A DNA stretch of 64,000 bases, taken from contig NZ_CAKZHQ010000025.1 in the NCBI RefSeq assembly GCF_936925435.1, positions 1 to 64,000 on the forward strand, read 5' to 3'. The DNA is from an uncultured Ramlibacter sp. GTDB lineage: Bacteria > Pseudomonadota > Gammaproteobacteria > Burkholderiales > Burkholderiaceae_C. The notes beneath the pieces were generated by a model. That model was not told the origin of the DNA. It searched no databases and worked only from the letters and a program-made list of their open reading frames with translations. Both the position numbers and the translations under genes were made by a program. Positions 1 to 10,763 of this stretch are shown in pieces; position 1 is the first letter of the stretch; each line of letters opens with the position of its first letter.

Positions 1-386
1 AGGCCGCGCCAGCTGGTGTTGGCCATGCGAAAGGCCATCGACGAGCGCCACAGGGCGGGCCAGAGCGCCGCCAGCGCCACAAAGATCGTGACCTGCGCGC
101 CGTAGATCAGGCGCGACAGGATGTCGCGGCCGATGGCGTCGGTGCCCAGCAGGTAGGAGGCCGAGCCGCCCTCCTGCCAGGCCGGTGGCTTGAGGAAGAT
201 GGCGGGGTTGGTCTGGTCCGGCAGGTGCGGCGCCAGCAGCGGCGCGAACAGCGCCACCAGCAGCAGGCCAACCACCACCACCAGGCCGGCCACCGCGCCC
301 TTGTTGGCCGAGAACGCCAGCCAGAATTCGCGCAGCGGGCCAGGCGGCGCGGCGGCCACCACAGGGGTGTTCAGGGTCTGGGCCAT
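1..386 (-). CDS. ABC transporter permease, DppC/OppC family (partial, truncated by window edge)
   Basis: Minus-strand reading from ATG at 386 gives MAQTLNTPVVAAAPPGPLREFWLAFSANKGAVAGL...DAIGRDILSRLIYGAQ, typical of peptide/nickel permease C subunits; directly downstream of a DppB-type gene. Confidence 0.85.
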   Translation of the reverse strand, partial: MAQTLNTPVVAAAPPGPLREFWLAFSANKGAVAGLVVVVGLLLVALFAPLLAPHLPDQTNPAIFLKPPAWQEGGSASYLLGTDAIGRDILSRLIYGAQVTIFVALAALWPALWRSSMAFRMANTSWRG

Positions 387-387
387 C

Positions 388-1401
<1,014 letters not shown>

Positions 1402-1455
1402 ACGGAAGTCAATGCAAGAAAAGTACCCGGCCGCTGACGGCCAGTTCAGCGCGCC

Positions 1456-3153
1456 TTACTTCTTGTCCCGAAGTTCGCGCCGCAGGATCTTGCCGACCGG
1501 CGTCTTGGGCAGGTCGGTGCGGAACTCGATCACCCGCGGCTGCTTGTAGCCGGTCAGGTTGGCGCGACAGAACTCACGCACCTGTGTCTCCGTCAGCTCG
1601 GGCGTCTTCCTGACGATCACCAGCTTGACCGCTTCACCGGTCTTGTCGTCGGCCACGCCCACGACGGCGCACTCGAGCACGCCGTCGAGGCCGGCCACCA
1701 CGTCCTCGACCTCGTTGGGATAGACGTTGAAGCCCGAGACAAGCACCATGTCCTTCTTGCGGTCGACGATCTTGAAGTAACCACGCTCGTCCACCGTGCC
1801 GATGTCGCCGCTCTTGAAGAAGCCGTCCGGCGTCATGACCTTGGCGGTCTCGTCGGGCCGCTGCCAGTAGCCGGCCATCACCTGCGGGCCCTTGATGGCG
1901 ATCTCGCCGGGCTGGCCGTGCGGCACTTCATTGCCGTCGTCGTCCAGCAGCTTCATGTAGGTGCTGGGCAGGGGCAGGCCGATCGAGCCGGTGTACCCGG
2001 TGTTGGTCACCGGGTTGCAGCTGGCCGAGGGCGAGGTCTCCGACAGGCCGTAGCCCTCGCAGATCGGGCAACCGGTCTTGTCCAGCCAGAGCTTGGCCAC
2101 CGCGCCCTGCACCGCCATGCCGCCGCCGACCGAGACCTTGAGGTTCTTCCAGTTGACGGTGAGGAAGTCCGGGTGGTTGGCCAGGCCGTTGAACAAGGTG
2201 TTCACGGCCGGGAAGCTGTGGAAGGTGTGCTTGCTCAGCTCCTTGAGCACGGCCGGCAGGTCCCGCGGATTGGGGATCAGGATCAGCTTGCCGCCGGTGC
2301 GCAGCGACAGGAACATGCCCACCGTGAAAGCGAAGATGTGGTACAGCGGCAGCGCGCAAACGCCGGTGGGCTGCTCGCCCGCGGGCACCTTGCCCATGGC
2401 CGGATGGTTCCAGGCCTCGGACTGCAACACGTTGGCGATGACATTGCGGTGCAGCAGCACGGCCCCCTTGGAGACGCCGGTGGTGCCGCCGGTGTACTGC
2501 AGCACGGCCACGTCGTCGGGTTTGATGTCCGGCTTCTTGAGCGTGCCGCGCGTGCCCTGGGCCACGGCGTCGTTGAAGCGCACCGCGCCGGGCAGTTTGT
2601 AGGCCGGCACCATCTTCTTGACGTTGCGCACCACATAGTTGACAAGCGCGCCTTTGAGCAGGCCCAGCTGGTCGCCCATGGCGGTGAGCACCACGTGCTT
2701 GACCGGCGTGTTGGCGATGCACTGCTCCAGCGTGTTGGCGAAGTTCTCGATGATGACGATGGCCTTGGCACCCGAGTCCTTGAGCTGGTGCTCCAGTTCG
2801 CGCGGGGTGTACAGCGGATTGACGTTGACCACCACCATGCCGGCGCGCAGGATGGCGGCCACGGCCACCGGGTACTGCGGCACGTTAGGCATCATGATGG
2901 CCACGCGGTCGCCCTTGGCCAGGCCCAGGCCCTGCAGGTAGGCGGCGAAGGCACGGCTGAGCGAATCGGTCTGGCCGAAGCTCACCTCCTTGCCCATGAA
3001 GCTGTAGGCGGTGCGGTCGGCGTTCTTCTGGAAGCTTTCTTCCATCAGCTGCACCAGCGACGCGTACTGCGACGCGTCGATGTCGGCCGGCACGCCGGGC
3101 GAATACGAACTGAGCCAGGGGCGGTCCATCATCTTTGTCTTCTCCAGGTCCAT
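1456..3153 (-). CDS. fadD: Long-chain fatty acid--CoA ligase
   Basis: AMP-binding motif YTGGTTGVSKGA and C-terminal GKILRRELRDKK; start chosen at MDLEKTKMMDRPW (ORF is open further upstream). Confidence 0.88.
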   Translation of the reverse strand: MDLEKTKMMDRPWLSSYSPGVPADIDASQYASLVQLMEESFQKNADRTAYSFMGKEVSFGQTDSLSRAFAAYLQGLGLAKGDRVAIMMPNVPQYPVAVAAILRAGMVVVNVNPLYTPRELEHQLKDSGAKAIVIIENFANTLEQCIANTPVKHVVLTAMGDQLGLLKGALVNYVVRNVKKMVPAYKLPGAVRFNDAVAQGTRGTLKKPDIKPDDVAVLQYTGGTTGVSKGAVLLHRNVIANVLQSEAWNHPAMGKVPAGEQPTGVCALPLYHIFAFTVGMFLSLRTGGKLILIPNPRDLPAVLKELSKHTFHSFPAVNTLFNGLANHPDFLTVNWKNLKVSVGGGMAVQGAVAKLWLDKTGCPICEGYGLSETSPSASCNPVTNTGYTGSIGLPLPSTYMKLLDDDGNEVPHGQPGEIAIKGPQVMAGYWQRPDETAKVMTPDGFFKSGDIGTVDERGYFKIVDRKKDMVLVSGFNVYPNEVEDVVAGLDGVLECAVVGVADDKTGEAVKLVIVRKTPELTETQVREFCRANLTGYKQPRVIEFRTDLPKTPVGKILRRELRDKK

Positions 3154-3263
3154 ACTTTTTTGCTTGAGGCTGCGGATTGTGTCGCCCGTGCCGCGGCGGG
3201 GTGATTGTGTTTTCCCTAGGGTTTGCCAGGGGACTGCCTCTAACGAAACGGGTGGCGAAAAGG

Positions 3264-3288
3264 AAAAACGCGGCCATGAGGCCGCGTT
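3264..3288 (-). terminator. Rho-independent terminator of the pnt operon
   Basis: Perfect 9-bp stem AACGCGGCC-ATGA-GGCCGCGTT (3267-3288); on the minus strand followed by a U-run (AAAAA at 3264-3268 on +), downstream of pntB. Confidence 0.75.
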
Positions 3289-3379
3289 CCTTGCACCGGA
3301 CACCGGGGGTGAATTTTATTCCATCGCCCCGGCCTGGTCCCCGGCCGCCTTTTTCGCGCCGCGCCAGGCCATCAGGCCT

Positions 3380-4792
3380 TCAGGCCTTCAGGGCAGTCAG
3401 CACTTCGTCCAGCATTTTCTTGGCGTCGCCGAACAGCATGCGGTTGTTCTCCTTGTAGAACAAGGGGTTGTCGACCCCGGCATAGCCGGACGCCATGCTT
3501 CGCTTCATGACGATGGAGGTCTTGGCCTTCCACACCTCCAGCACCGGCATGCCGGCGATGGGGCTGGCCGGATCGTCCTGGGCGGCGGGGTTGACGATGT
3601 CGTTGGCGCCGATGACCATGGCGACGTCGGTGGCCGGGAAATCGTCGTTGAGTTCGTCCATTTCCATGACGATGTCGTAGGGTACCTTGGCTTCGGCCAG
3701 CAGCACATTCATGTGGCCCGGCATGCGGCCGGCCACCGGGTGGATGCCGAAGCGGATGTTGACGCCCTTGTCGCGCAGCAGCCTGGTGATCTCATACACC
3801 GTGTGCTGGGCCTGGGCCACGGCCATGCCGTAACCGGGAACAATGATCACGCTCTTGGCGTCCTTGAGCAGCTCCGCGGTTTCCAGGGCGCTGATGGGCG
3901 CCACTTCGCCGACCGGTTGCGCCGCCTCACCCTTCTTGGCCGCCACCGGCGCGCCACCGCCGAAGCCGCCGGCAATGACGCTGATGAAGTTGCGGTTCAT
4001 CGCCCTGCACATGATGTAGGACAGGATGGCGCCGGAGGATCCGACCAGGGCGCCGACCACGATCAGCAGGTCGTTGGACAGCATGAAGCCGGTCGCCGCC
4101 GCCGCCCAGCCCGAATAGCTGTTGAGCATCGAGACCACCACCGGCATGTCGGCTCCGCCGATCGCCATCACCATGTGGACGCCGAACAGCAGCGCGATCA
4201 CGGTCATGACGATCAGCGGCGTCATGCCCGCTTCGATGCTGGGCGCGTTGATGAATTCGCGGCCGAACCAGACCACGGCCAACAGCCCGGCCAGGTTGAG
4301 CCAGTGGCGCGCCGGCAACAACAGCGGCTTGCCGCCGATCTTGCCGTTGAGCTTGCCGAAGGCGATGAGCGAGCCGGCGAAAGTCACGGCGCCGATCAGG
4401 ATGCCAACATAGATCTCCAGCTCGTGGATGGTCTTTTCGACGCCGGTCAGTGGATGCGAGGTGTCGATGTAGCTGGCGAAGCCGACCAGGCAGGCGGCCA
4501 GGCCGACCAGGCTGTGCATCAGCGCCACCAGCTCGGGCATCTGTGTCATCTTGACGACGCGGGCCGCATACAGGCCGATGCCGCCGCCGGCCACGAGGGC
4601 AGCAACGATCCACGGAATGCCGGCCGCCGTCACGCGCGGGCCAAACACCGTGGCCAGCACGGCCAGGGCCATGCCCAGCATGCCGAACAGGTTGCCGCGC
4701 CGTGCGGTCTCGGGATTGGACAGCCCGCCCAGGCTGAGGATGAAGAGGATGGTGGCGCCGATGTAGGCGCCGATGGCCAGGTTTGCAGACAT
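3380..4792 (-). CDS. pntB: NAD(P) transhydrogenase subunit beta
   Basis: [34 protein letters not shown]... with C-terminal [15 protein letters not shown] and [17 protein letters not shown]. Confidence 0.95.
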   Translation of the reverse strand: MSANLAIGAYIGATILFILSLGGLSNPETARRGNLFGMLGMALAVLATVFGPRVTAAGIPWIVAALVAGGGIGLYAARVVKMTQMPELVALMHSLVGLAACLVGFASYIDTSHPLTGVEKTIHELEIYVGILIGAVTFAGSLIAFGKLNGKIGGKPLLLPARHWLNLAGLLAVVWFGREFINAPSIEAGMTPLIVMTVIALLFGVHMVMAIGGADMPVVVSMLNSYSGWAAAATGFMLSNDLLIVVGALVGSSGAILSYIMCRAMNRNFISVIAGGFGGGAPVAAKKGEAAQPVGEVAPISALETAELLKDAKSVIIVPGYGMAVAQAQHTVYEITRLLRDKGVNIRFGIHPVAGRMPGHMNVLLAEAKVPYDIVMEMDELNDDFPATDVAMVIGANDIVNPAAQDDPASPIAGMPVLEVWKAKTSIVMKRSMASGYAGVDNPLFYKENNRMLFGDAKKMLDEVLTALKA

Positions 4793-4803
4793 GAATCGAA
4801 TTC

Positions 4804-6381
4804 CTACTTGCGGAACATGGCCAGCATGCGCTGCGTCACGGCGAAGCCGCCGAACATGTTCACCGCTGTGAGCACGATGCCGCCGACAGCCAGCCAGCGT
4901 ATCCATTGGTCGGGCGCCGCGCCGCCCGCGAGCGGCGGCGCGATCTGCACCAGGGCGCCGATGGCGATGATGCTGGAGATGGCGTTGGTCACGCTCATCA
5001 GCGGCGTGTGCAGCGCCGGTGTCACGTTCCACACCACCATGTAGCCGACAAAGCAGGCCAGCACGAAGACCGTGAAGTGGCCCAGGAAGGCCGTGGGCGC
5101 GTTGGCGCCGACAAACCAGAACAGCGCCGCCGCGACACCGAACATGATGGCCAGCTTGTTGTTCGACATCGGCTCGCTGGGCGCGCCGTGGCCATGGCCC
5201 TTCTTCGCAGCAGGCGCTGCTGCAGCCGGCTTGGCTGCCGGCACGGCTGCCGCCTTGATCGGCGGCGCGGGCCAGGTGATGTCGCCCGCCTTGACCACCG
5301 TCAGGCCGCGGATCGCGTCGTCGTCCATGTTGACGTCGATCACGCCGTCCTTGGTCTTGCAAAGCTCTTCGCTCAGGCGGAACAGGTTGCTGGAGTACAG
5401 CGTCGAGGACTGGCGCGCGAGCCGGCTGACCAGGTCGGTGTAGCCGACGATGGTCACGCCGTGCTTGACCACGGCCATGCCGGGCTCGGTCAGCTCGCAA
5501 TTGCCGCCCTGCTCGGCCGCCATGTCGACGATCACGCTGCCCGGCTTCATGCTTTGCACCATCTCTGCGGTGATCAGCCGCGGCGCGGGCTTGCCGGGAA
5601 TCAGGGCCGTGGTGATGATGATGTCCACCTCACGGGCCTGTTTGGCATACATCTCGCGCTGGGCGTGCTGGAAGCCCTCGCTCATGACCTTGGCGTAGCC
5701 GCCGCCGCCCGAGCCCTCCTCCTCGTAGTCGACCTTGACGAATTCACCGCCCAGGGACACGACCTGGTCGGCCACTTCGGCGCGGGTGTCGTTGGCGCGC
5801 ACGATGGCGCCCAGGCTGGCGGCCGTGCCGATCGCCGCCAGGCCGGCGACACCGGCGCCGGCGATGAACACCTTGGCCGGCGGCACCTTGCCCGCGGCCG
5901 TGATCTGGCCGCTGAAGAAGCGGCCGAAGGCGTTGGCCGCCTCGATCACGGCGCGGTAGCCGGCAACGCCGGCCTGCGAGGTCAGGGCGTCCATCTTCTG
6001 GGCGCGCGAGAGCGTGCGCGGCAAGGCGTCGATGGCCAGCACGGTGGCCTTCTTCGCGGCCAGCTGCTGCATCAGCTCGGGGTTTTGCGCCGGCCAGACG
6101 AAGCCGATCAGCGTGCCTCCTTCGCGCATCAGCGCCACTTCCTGCGGGCTGGGCGGACGCACCTTGAACACGATGTCCGACTGCGCCCAGAGCGCGGCGG
6201 CGGTCGGCACGATGGCGGCGCCGACAGCGCGGTAGGCCTGATCGTCGAAGTTCGCGCCATCGCCGGCGCCAGTTTCCACAGCCACCGAGAAGCCCAGTTT
6301 GATGAGCTTTTCCACCACATCGGGGACGGTCGCGACGCGTTTTTCGCCCGCCATGGTTTCGGCAGGTACACCAATCTGCAT
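4804..6381 (-). CDS. pntA: NAD(P) transhydrogenase subunit alpha (AA and AB domains fused)
   Basis: [31 protein letters not shown]..., [21 protein letters not shown]-terminal TM region [18 protein letters not shown]. Confidence 0.95.
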   Translation of the reverse strand: MQIGVPAETMAGEKRVATVPDVVEKLIKLGFSVAVETGAGDGANFDDQAYRAVGAAIVPTAAALWAQSDIVFKVRPPSPQEVALMREGGTLIGFVWPAQNPELMQQLAAKKATVLAIDALPRTLSRAQKMDALTSQAGVAGYRAVIEAANAFGRFFSGQITAAGKVPPAKVFIAGAGVAGLAAIGTAASLGAIVRANDTRAEVADQVVSLGGEFVKVDYEEEGSGGGGYAKVMSEGFQHAQREMYAKQAREVDIIITTALIPGKPAPRLITAEMVQSMKPGSVIVDMAAEQGGNCELTEPGMAVVKHGVTIVGYTDLVSRLARQSSTLYSSNLFRLSEELCKTKDGVIDVNMDDDAIRGLTVVKAGDITWPAPPIKAAAVPAAKPAAAAPAAKKGHGHGAPSEPMSNNKLAIMFGVAAALFWFVGANAPTAFLGHFTVFVLACFVGYMVVWNVTPALHTPLMSVTNAISSIIAIGALVQIAPPLAGGAAPDQWIRWLAVGGIVLTAVNMFGGFAVTQRMLAMFRK

Positions 6382-6521
6382 GGAACTCGTCTCCTCGAGT
6401 GAATGAAATGCTTGTAGCTTGTAATTTGGAAGCTGAACACAAGCTTACATGAAGAGCCTGCCGGCGCCGCTTGACGGCGGACAAGGTTTGCGAACTTCTG
6501 TTTTGCTCCCAAGTGAAGGCC

Positions 6522-7661
6522 ATGTCCCTGTCTTTCCTGTACGGCCTGTCCGCCCTGCTCCATCTCTACCTGGCAGCGCGCCTGCTGCCGGCCCAACCCG
6601 GCACCTGGCCGGGCGTCACGCTGGCGGCCGTGCTGGCGCTGTCGGCGCTGGCCATGCCGCTGGGCCTGGTGGCGCGCCGCTTTGCGCGCGGGCCGCGGGC
6701 CGACGCGCTGGCCTTTGCCGGCCTGCTGTGCATGGGCCTGTTCTCCTCGCTGCTGGTTCTGACCCTGGCGCGTGATGGGGTGCTGCTGCTGGCGTGGCTG
6801 GCCGGCTGGCTGGCCGCCGCGCCCTGGCCCGGCCCGCAGCTGGTGCAGGCCACGGCCGTCGGCGTGCCCCTGCTGGCGCTGGCCGTGACGGCGCTGGGCT
6901 ACCTTAACGCGCGGCGCACGGCCCGCGTGGTGACGGTGGACATCCCCGTGGCCGGCTTGCCGGCCGGCCTGCACGGCTTTCGCATCGCCCAGATCAGCGA
7001 CATCCACGTCGGCCCGACCATCAAGCAAGCCTACCTGGACGGCATCGTCGACGCCGTCAACGCCCTGCGGGCCGATCTGGTGGCCATCACCGGCGACCTG
7101 GTGGATGGCACGGTGGCCGAGCTGGCGTCCCATGTGGCGCCGCTGGCCCGCTTGCAATCGCGCGAGGGCAGCTTCTTCGTCACCGGCAACCACGAGTACT
7201 ACTCGGGCGCCGGGCCCTGGCTGGCCGAGTTGGCGCGCCTGCAGGTGCGCACGCTGATGAACGAGCATGTGCTGATCGAGCGCGACGGCGCCACCCTGGT
7301 CCTGGCCGGCGTGGCCGACTGGGGTGCCCACCATTTCGACATCTCCCACAAGAGCGACGCGGCTGCGGCCTTGCACGGCGCGCCGGCCGGTGCGGCGCTG
7401 CGCATCCTGTTGGCCCACCAGCCACGCTCCGCGCCCGCGGCGGCCCAGGCCGGTTTCGACCTGCAGCTGTCGGGCCACACCCATGGCGGCCAGTTTCTGC
7501 CCTGGAACCTGTTCGTGCGCTTCCAGCAGCCGTTCACGGCCGGGTTGCACAGGCTGGGCCGGCTGCAGGTTTATGTCAGCCGCGGCACCGGCTATTGGGG
7601 CCCGCCCAAGCGGCTGGGCGCACCCTCGGAAATCACCCTGCTGCGCCTAGTGTCGGTTTAA
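6522..7661 (+). CDS. Membrane-anchored metallophosphoesterase (YkuE-like)
   Basis: N-terminal TM helices; QISDIHVGPT, ITGDLVDG, VTGNHEYYSG, LSGHTHGGQF motifs. Confidence 0.88.
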   Translation: MSLSFLYGLSALLHLYLAARLLPAQPGTWPGVTLAAVLALSALAMPLGLVARRFARGPRADALAFAGLLCMGLFSSLLVLTLARDGVLLLAWLAGWLAAAPWPGPQLVQATAVGVPLLALAVTALGYLNARRTARVVTVDIPVAGLPAGLHGFRIAQISDIHVGPTIKQAYLDGIVDAVNALRADLVAITGDLVDGTVAELASHVAPLARLQSREGSFFVTGNHEYYSGAGPWLAELARLQVRTLMNEHVLIERDGATLVLAGVADWGAHHFDISHKSDAAAALHGAPAGAALRILLAHQPRSAPAAAQAGFDLQLSGHTHGGQFLPWNLFVRFQQPFTAGLHRLGRLQVYVSRGTGYWGPPKRLGAPSEITLLRLVSV

Positions 7662-7746
7662 AGCGACTCAGCGCCAGCCCTGTCCTACAGGCAGGCAAGG
7701 CCAAGTCCCACATGGCTGAGCTTGCCCGCGGCGAAAGACTGGCTGC

Positions 7747-8469
7747 ATGGCCCGCCCTGCATCACTGTCCTCCCCCCTGACCGGCGCGCGCGCCAGCAAC
7801 GTCAGTTACCTGGGCGCAGCGCGCTGCCGCCGCAAATTCGAGCTGTACTACCCCGAAGGCTTTCGCGACGAGACCTATCTGGTGGCCGAGCGGTCCTCGC
7901 GCGAGCGCGCCCACCTGGAATGGCAGGCCGAGTTGGGGCCGGTGGCCTTGCGCAAGCTGTTGGCGCGCGGTGAGTTCCGCAGCATCGCCGACGCAGCCGT
8001 GCGCATCGAGTCGCGCACCAACCTGCTGTCCTCATTCGAGAAGATGGCCTTGCGCGATGCGCTCAAAAGCACGGCCGGCGCCAGGCTGTTCGCCCATGAG
8101 CTCTATGCCTTTTTGTACGGCCGGGGCGCGCCGGCGACGCGCTTTGCCGACTGGGTCCAGGCCCTGGCGGAACTGCCCAGCCAGCGCAGCCGGCTGCTGA
8201 CCTGGCCGGTGGCCACAGTGTTCGGCTTCCTGGCGCGGCCCGACCGCCACATGCTCCTGAAGCCGCGCGTCACCCGCAAGGCCGCGCAGGACTATGGCTT
8301 CAACTTCCGCTACAAGAGCACGCCGTCCTGGCCGGTCTACCAGGAACTGCTGACCTTCGCCGCCATCTTGCGGCGCGACCTGGAGCGCCGCAGCACTTTC
8401 CGGGTGCGCGATCTGATGGACCTGCAGTCCTTCATCTGGGTGCAGGGCGCGCCAGAGTACGCGGACTAG
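7747..8469 (+). CDS. Hypothetical protein (240 aa)
   Basis: Open frame MARPASLSSPLTGARASNVSYLGAARCRRKFELYYPEGFRDETYLVAERSSRERAHLEW...; no family recognised. Confidence 0.75.
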   Translation: MARPASLSSPLTGARASNVSYLGAARCRRKFELYYPEGFRDETYLVAERSSRERAHLEWQAELGPVALRKLLARGEFRSIADAAVRIESRTNLLSSFEKMALRDALKSTAGARLFAHELYAFLYGRGAPATRFADWVQALAELPSQRSRLLTWPVATVFGFLARPDRHMLLKPRVTRKAAQDYGFNFRYKSTPSWPVYQELLTFAAILRRDLERRSTFRVRDLMDLQSFIWVQGAPEYAD

Positions 8470-8894
8470 TTGGCGAACTGCTCCGAGCCCACCAGCCCCA
8501 GTTTGACCAGGCCCAGGCGCTGGGCGCTGGTCATGGCGGCGGCCACGGCCTCGTACCTGGCGCCGCTGGCCGGCCGCAGGTGGATTTCCGGCTGCTCGGC
8601 CTGGCGCGCCGCCGCCAGCAGCCGCGCCTCCAGCGCTGCGCGATCGGCCAGCGGCTCGCCGTTCCAGACGAACTGGCCGGCAGCGGTCACGTCGACGCGC
8701 ACGACCTCCGGTTCCACCAGCGACGGCGGCGCGCTGGCGCCGGGCATCTCGATGCTGACCGAATGCAGCTGGACCGGGATGGTGATGATGAGCATCACCA
8801 GCAACACCAGCAGCACGTCCACCAGCGGCGTGGTGTTGATGTCGACCATGGGCTGGGCGTCGCCCTCGTCCTCGTCGCGGATGTGGATTGCCAT
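8466..8894 (-). CDS. exbD: ExbD/TolR family biopolymer transport protein (copy 2)
   Basis: MAIHIRDEDEGDAQPMVDINTTPLVDVLLVLLVMLIITIPVQ: PxVDINTTPLVDVLLVLL ExbD signature. Confidence 0.9.
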   Translation of the reverse strand: MAIHIRDEDEGDAQPMVDINTTPLVDVLLVLLVMLIITIPVQLHSVSIEMPGASAPPSLVEPEVVRVDVTAAGQFVWNGEPLADRAALEARLLAAARQAEQPEIHLRPASGARYEAVAAAMTSAQRLGLVKLGLVGSEQFAN

Positions 8895-8901
8895 GGCAGA
8901 T

Positions 8902-9321
8902 TCAGTTCGCCGGCGGTTCGGTGATGAAGCCGATGCGGGCGATGCCCATCTGCTGGGCCGCGTAGACCACGCGGCCGATCGGCGCGTAGTCGGCACGGGC
9001 GTCGCCGCGGATGTGCAGTTCGGGCTGGGGCTGCTGCTGCGCCACCGGGCCCAGGCGATCGAGCAGGGCCTGCTGGCTGGCCAGGGGCGTGTCGAACCAG
9101 TAGAGGCCGCCCTGGGCATCGACGGTGACGATGATGTTCTCGGGACGGCTCTCGCGCACCTGGTTAGGCTCGCGCGGCAGGCTGACCGCGATCGAGCTGT
9201 TGACCACCGGAATGGTGATCAGGAAGATGATCAGCAGCACCAGCATCACGTCCACCAGGGGCGTGGTGTTGATGGACGCGACCAGCGGGTCCTCGTCGGG
9301 ATCGCTCTTGTAGCGGATCAT
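8902..9321 (-). CDS. exbD: ExbD/TolR family biopolymer transport protein (copy 1)
   Basis: MIRYKSDPDEDPLVASINTTPLVDVMLVLLIIFLITIPV. Confidence 0.9.
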   Translation of the reverse strand: MIRYKSDPDEDPLVASINTTPLVDVMLVLLIIFLITIPVVNSSIAVSLPREPNQVRESRPENIIVTVDAQGGLYWFDTPLASQQALLDRLGPVAQQQPQPELHIRGDARADYAPIGRVVYAAQQMGIARIGFITEPPAN

Positions 9322-10166
9322 GCTTCCCGCGCCGGCGCCTGGCTCTGCTTGGCCACGGCGGCCAGCAGCACGGTGTGCAGGTCGGAGCCGAAGTTGCGCA
9401 CCGTGTCCATCGCCACCTTGTTGCGCCGCACCAGCCAGTTGTAGCCCAGCACCGCCGGCACCGCCACGGCCAGGCCCAGGGCCGTCATGATCAACGCCTC
9501 GCCCACCGGGCCGGCCACCTTGTCGATCGAGGCCTGGCCCGAGGCACCGATGCGCACCAGGGCGTTGTAGATGCCCCAGACCGTGCCGAACAGGCCGACG
9601 AAGGGCGCGGTCGAACCAACCGTGGCCAGCACCGCCAGCCCTTCCTGCGTCCGGCTGTGCACCGTGCCGACGGCGCGCTCAATGCTTTGCGTGACCCAGG
9701 TGTTGAGGTCCACCTGGCCGATCAGGCCGGTGTGCTTGCGCGTGGCTTCCAGCGCCGACTCGGCGATGAAGCGGTAGGGACTGGCCTTGACCAGGGTGTC
9801 GGCGCCCTGGCGCACGGTGTCGGCCTTCCAGAAGCTGTCGTTGGCGGCGCGGCCCTGGCCGCCCATGCGCGACTGCGCGACCAGCTTGCTCACCAGCACA
9901 TACCAGCTGGCCAGCGACATCAGGGCCAGCACGGCCAGCGTGCCCCTGGCCACGGCGTCGCCCTCGGCCCAGATGGCGCGCAGGCCATAGGGATTGGCGG
10001 CGGGCGCAGCCGGCCTGGCCAGCTGCACCGCGCCCAGTGCCGGCGAGGCCGCCAGCGCCGGCGCGCTGGGCTCGCTCTGGCCTTGTGCCATGGCCGGCGC
10101 CAGGACTGTTGCAAGAACCACGGAAGCCGCCAGCGCGGCACGTCGAAGCGGGGTGGGCAGGTGCAT
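9318..10166 (-). CDS. exbB: MotA/TolQ/ExbB proton channel family protein
   Basis: LATVGSTAPFVGLFGTVWGIYNAL and GPVGEALIMTALGLAVAVPAVLGYNW; N-terminal signal peptide from MHLPTPLRRAALAASVVLATVLAPAMAQG. Confidence 0.9.
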   Translation of the reverse strand: MHLPTPLRRAALAASVVLATVLAPAMAQGQSEPSAPALAASPALGAVQLARPAAPAANPYGLRAIWAEGDAVARGTLAVLALMSLASWYVLVSKLVAQSRMGGQGRAANDSFWKADTVRQGADTLVKASPYRFIAESALEATRKHTGLIGQVDLNTWVTQSIERAVGTVHSRTQEGLAVLATVGSTAPFVGLFGTVWGIYNALVRIGASGQASIDKVAGPVGEALIMTALGLAVAVPAVLGYNWLVRRNKVAMDTVRNFGSDLHTVLLAAVAKQSQAPAREA

Positions 10167-10208
10167 GCGGCACATTGTGGAGCATCCCGGCCCGCCCATA
10201 ATCGGGCG

Positions 10209-10700
10209 ATGCAAGCACGATGGAAACCCAGCGTCACGGTGGCCGCGATCATCGAGCGCGATGGCCGCTTCCTGCTGGTGGAAGAACAGACCGCCGAGGG
10301 CCTGCGCCTGAACAATCCCGCCGGCCACCTCGACCCCGGCGAGTCGCCGGCCCAGGGCTGCGCACGCGAGGCCCTGGAAGAAACCGCCCAGGCCTTCACG
10401 CCGACAGCGCTGGTGGGCATTTACCTCTCGCGCTTCCAGCGCGCGTCCACCGGCGAAGACGTGACCTATCTGCGCTTTGCCTTTTGCGGCGAACTCGGTG
10501 CGCGCGAGCCGGGCCGCGTGCTGGACACCGGCATCGTGCGCACGCTGTGGATGACGCCCGAGGAAATCCGCGCCAGCGTGGCGCGGCACCGCAGCCCGCT
10601 GCTGCTGCGCTGCATGGAGGACTACCTGGCCGGCGTGCGCCTGCCGCTGTCGGCCATCACCACCGACCCCAGCGTGGTCGATCCGCTCCCGATTTCATAG
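10209..10700 (+). CDS. NUDIX hydrolase
   Basis: MQARWKPSVTVAAIIERDGRFLLVEEQ...NPAGHLDPGESPAQGCAREALEETA Nudix box. Confidence 0.92.
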   Translation: MQARWKPSVTVAAIIERDGRFLLVEEQTAEGLRLNNPAGHLDPGESPAQGCAREALEETAQAFTPTALVGIYLSRFQRASTGEDVTYLRFAFCGELGAREPGRVLDTGIVRTLWMTPEEIRASVARHRSPLLLRCMEDYLAGVRLPLSAITTDPSVVDPLPIS

Positions 10701-10748
10701 CGCCTCAGGTCCACTGGCCGGGAGCTACTGGCCGATTTCCTTTGAAAA
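10685..10748 (+). repeat. Dispersed 3'-end repeat, copy A
   Basis: GCTCCCGATTTCATAGCGCCTCAGGTCCACTGGCCGGGAGCTACTGGCCGATTTCCTTTGAAAA; gapless alignment to the reverse complement of 22161-22224 gives 43/64 identities by eye. Confidence 0.7.
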
Positions 10749-10763
10749 GCGGGCCGCCGGGCC

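Noticed and set aside
3011-5044. 677-aa plus-strand ORF
   Set aside because: Antisense to pntB/pntA; low-complexity, no domain
6400-6455. Imperfect inverted GCTTGTA/ACAAGC repeats between pntA and the phosphoesterase
   Set aside because: Arms imperfect and no clear promoter logic; too weak to report as a site
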